From CAYREV01 sp964423345 (GTDB lineage Bacteria > Bacteroidota > Rhodothermia > Balneolales > Balneolaceae), in assembly GCA_964423345.1 (NCBI GenBank), contig CAYREV010000005.1, forward strand, positions 44,694 to 108,693: 64,000 bases of DNA, given 5' to 3'. The stretch's first letter is position 1. Every line of letters starts with the position of its first letter. The notes under the pieces were generated by a model, which saw only the letters and a program-made list of their open reading frames with translations, was not told the origin of the DNA and made no database searches. Below, in pieces: positions 63,612 through 64,000 of the stretch. Both the position numbers and the translations under genes were made by a program.

Positions 63612-64000
63612 ATGGCTAGAGAAAAGATTATACCTGTTACTATAGAAGATGAGATGCAGTCGTCCTACATCGACTATTCGATGTCGGTGATAGTTTCCCG
63701 CGCACTGCCGGATGTTCGTGACGGACTCAAGCCGGTGCACCGGCGGGTGCTGTACGGCATGAGCGATCTCGGCATGCTTCACAACAGAAACTATAAGAAA
63801 AGCGCCCGTATTGTCGGTGAAGTGCTGGGTAAATATCACCCGCACGGCGACTCGGCGGTATACGATTCCATCGTCCGCATGGTGCAGGATTTCTCCCTGC
63901 GGTACCCGCTGGTGGACGGACAGGGCAACTTCGGTTCCATCGACGGCGACTCGGCTGCGGCGATGCGGTATACCGAGGTGCGCATGCAGCGTATTGCCGA
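63612..64000 (+). CDS. gyrA: DNA gyrase subunit A, 5' part
   Basis: The first 129 codons of gyrA run off the window. MAREKIIPVTIEDEMQSSYI then DYSMSVIVSRALPDVRDGLK is the family N-terminus; the catalytic tyrosine is Y120 in AAMRYTEVRM. The rest of the gene lies to the right. Confidence 0.97.
   Translation, partial: MAREKIIPVTIEDEMQSSYIDYSMSVIVSRALPDVRDGLKPVHRRVLYGMSDLGMLHNRNYKKSARIVGEVLGKYHPHGDSAVYDSIVRMVQDFSLRYPLVDGQGNFGSIDGDSAAAMRYTEVRMQRIA

Overview
The window is 64 kb of a bacterial chromosome with about 52% GC by eye. It comes from a member of the Bacteroidota/Balneolota side of the FCB group. The evidence is a short bL38-type (DUF4295) ribosomal protein next to bL28 and bL33, DUF5916 and DUF2911 proteins, tandem TPR-CHAT proteases, many signal-peptide proteins of the outer envelope, and a short-form adenylate kinase. 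A Balneolales-like organism is my best guess; the order is inference. I found no insertion sequence, prophage, CRISPR array or tRNA.

Region 1 (1-16 kb) is a mixed set: a broken rhodanese, a PLP decarboxylase, a TetR regulator with two near-identical operators facing an NfeD/slipin pair, a double alpha/beta-hydrolase, several small secreted or unknown proteins, a Gfo/Idh/MocA oxidoreductase, a DUF457 membrane hydrolase, a DUF5916 outer-membrane protein, DoxX, and a collapsed DinB gene. Region 2 (15.4-30 kb) holds a CDP-alcohol phosphatidyltransferase, ftsY, two large exported TPR-CHAT caspase-like proteins with a 37-residue acidic ORF between them, an M28 peptidase, scpA, an ECF-like sigma factor with a membrane-anchored TPR protein that looks like its anti-sigma factor, ruvB and metK. 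Region 3 (30-46 kb) has SDR, an M14 carboxypeptidase, a baeRF-type protein, a divergent Nramp homologue, a truncated DUF1697 gene, hemolysin III, a metalloprotease/propeller/barrel protein, DUF2911, an AtuA-like protein, and a divergent SpoIIE-type phosphatase and Ser/Thr kinase pair.

Region 4 (47.0-47.6 kb) is an AT-rich non-coding stretch between divergent purM and dtd. It carries a cluster of DnaA-box-like 9-mers, and the G/C strand bias appears to change sign here. I propose it as the chromosomal replication origin. Region 5 (47.6-64 kb) lies to its right: dtd, an alkaline-phosphatase-fold enzyme, adk, PhoD, MscS, a large Asp-box propeller protein, a LolC/E-type permease, MarR, a leftward housekeeping series (rpmB-rpmG-bL38, yqeY-cvpA-tyrS-xth), and rightward gyrB followed by the start of gyrA, which runs off the end.

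Two themes stand out. One is proteolysis and signalling at the envelope: TPR-CHAT proteases near a sigma/anti-sigma pair, NfeD/slipin, and a kinase/phosphatase pair. The other is gene decay by internal deletion: two different DinB-fold genes have each lost their middle but kept both ends in frame, alongside truncated DUF1697 and frameshifted rhodanese remnants.
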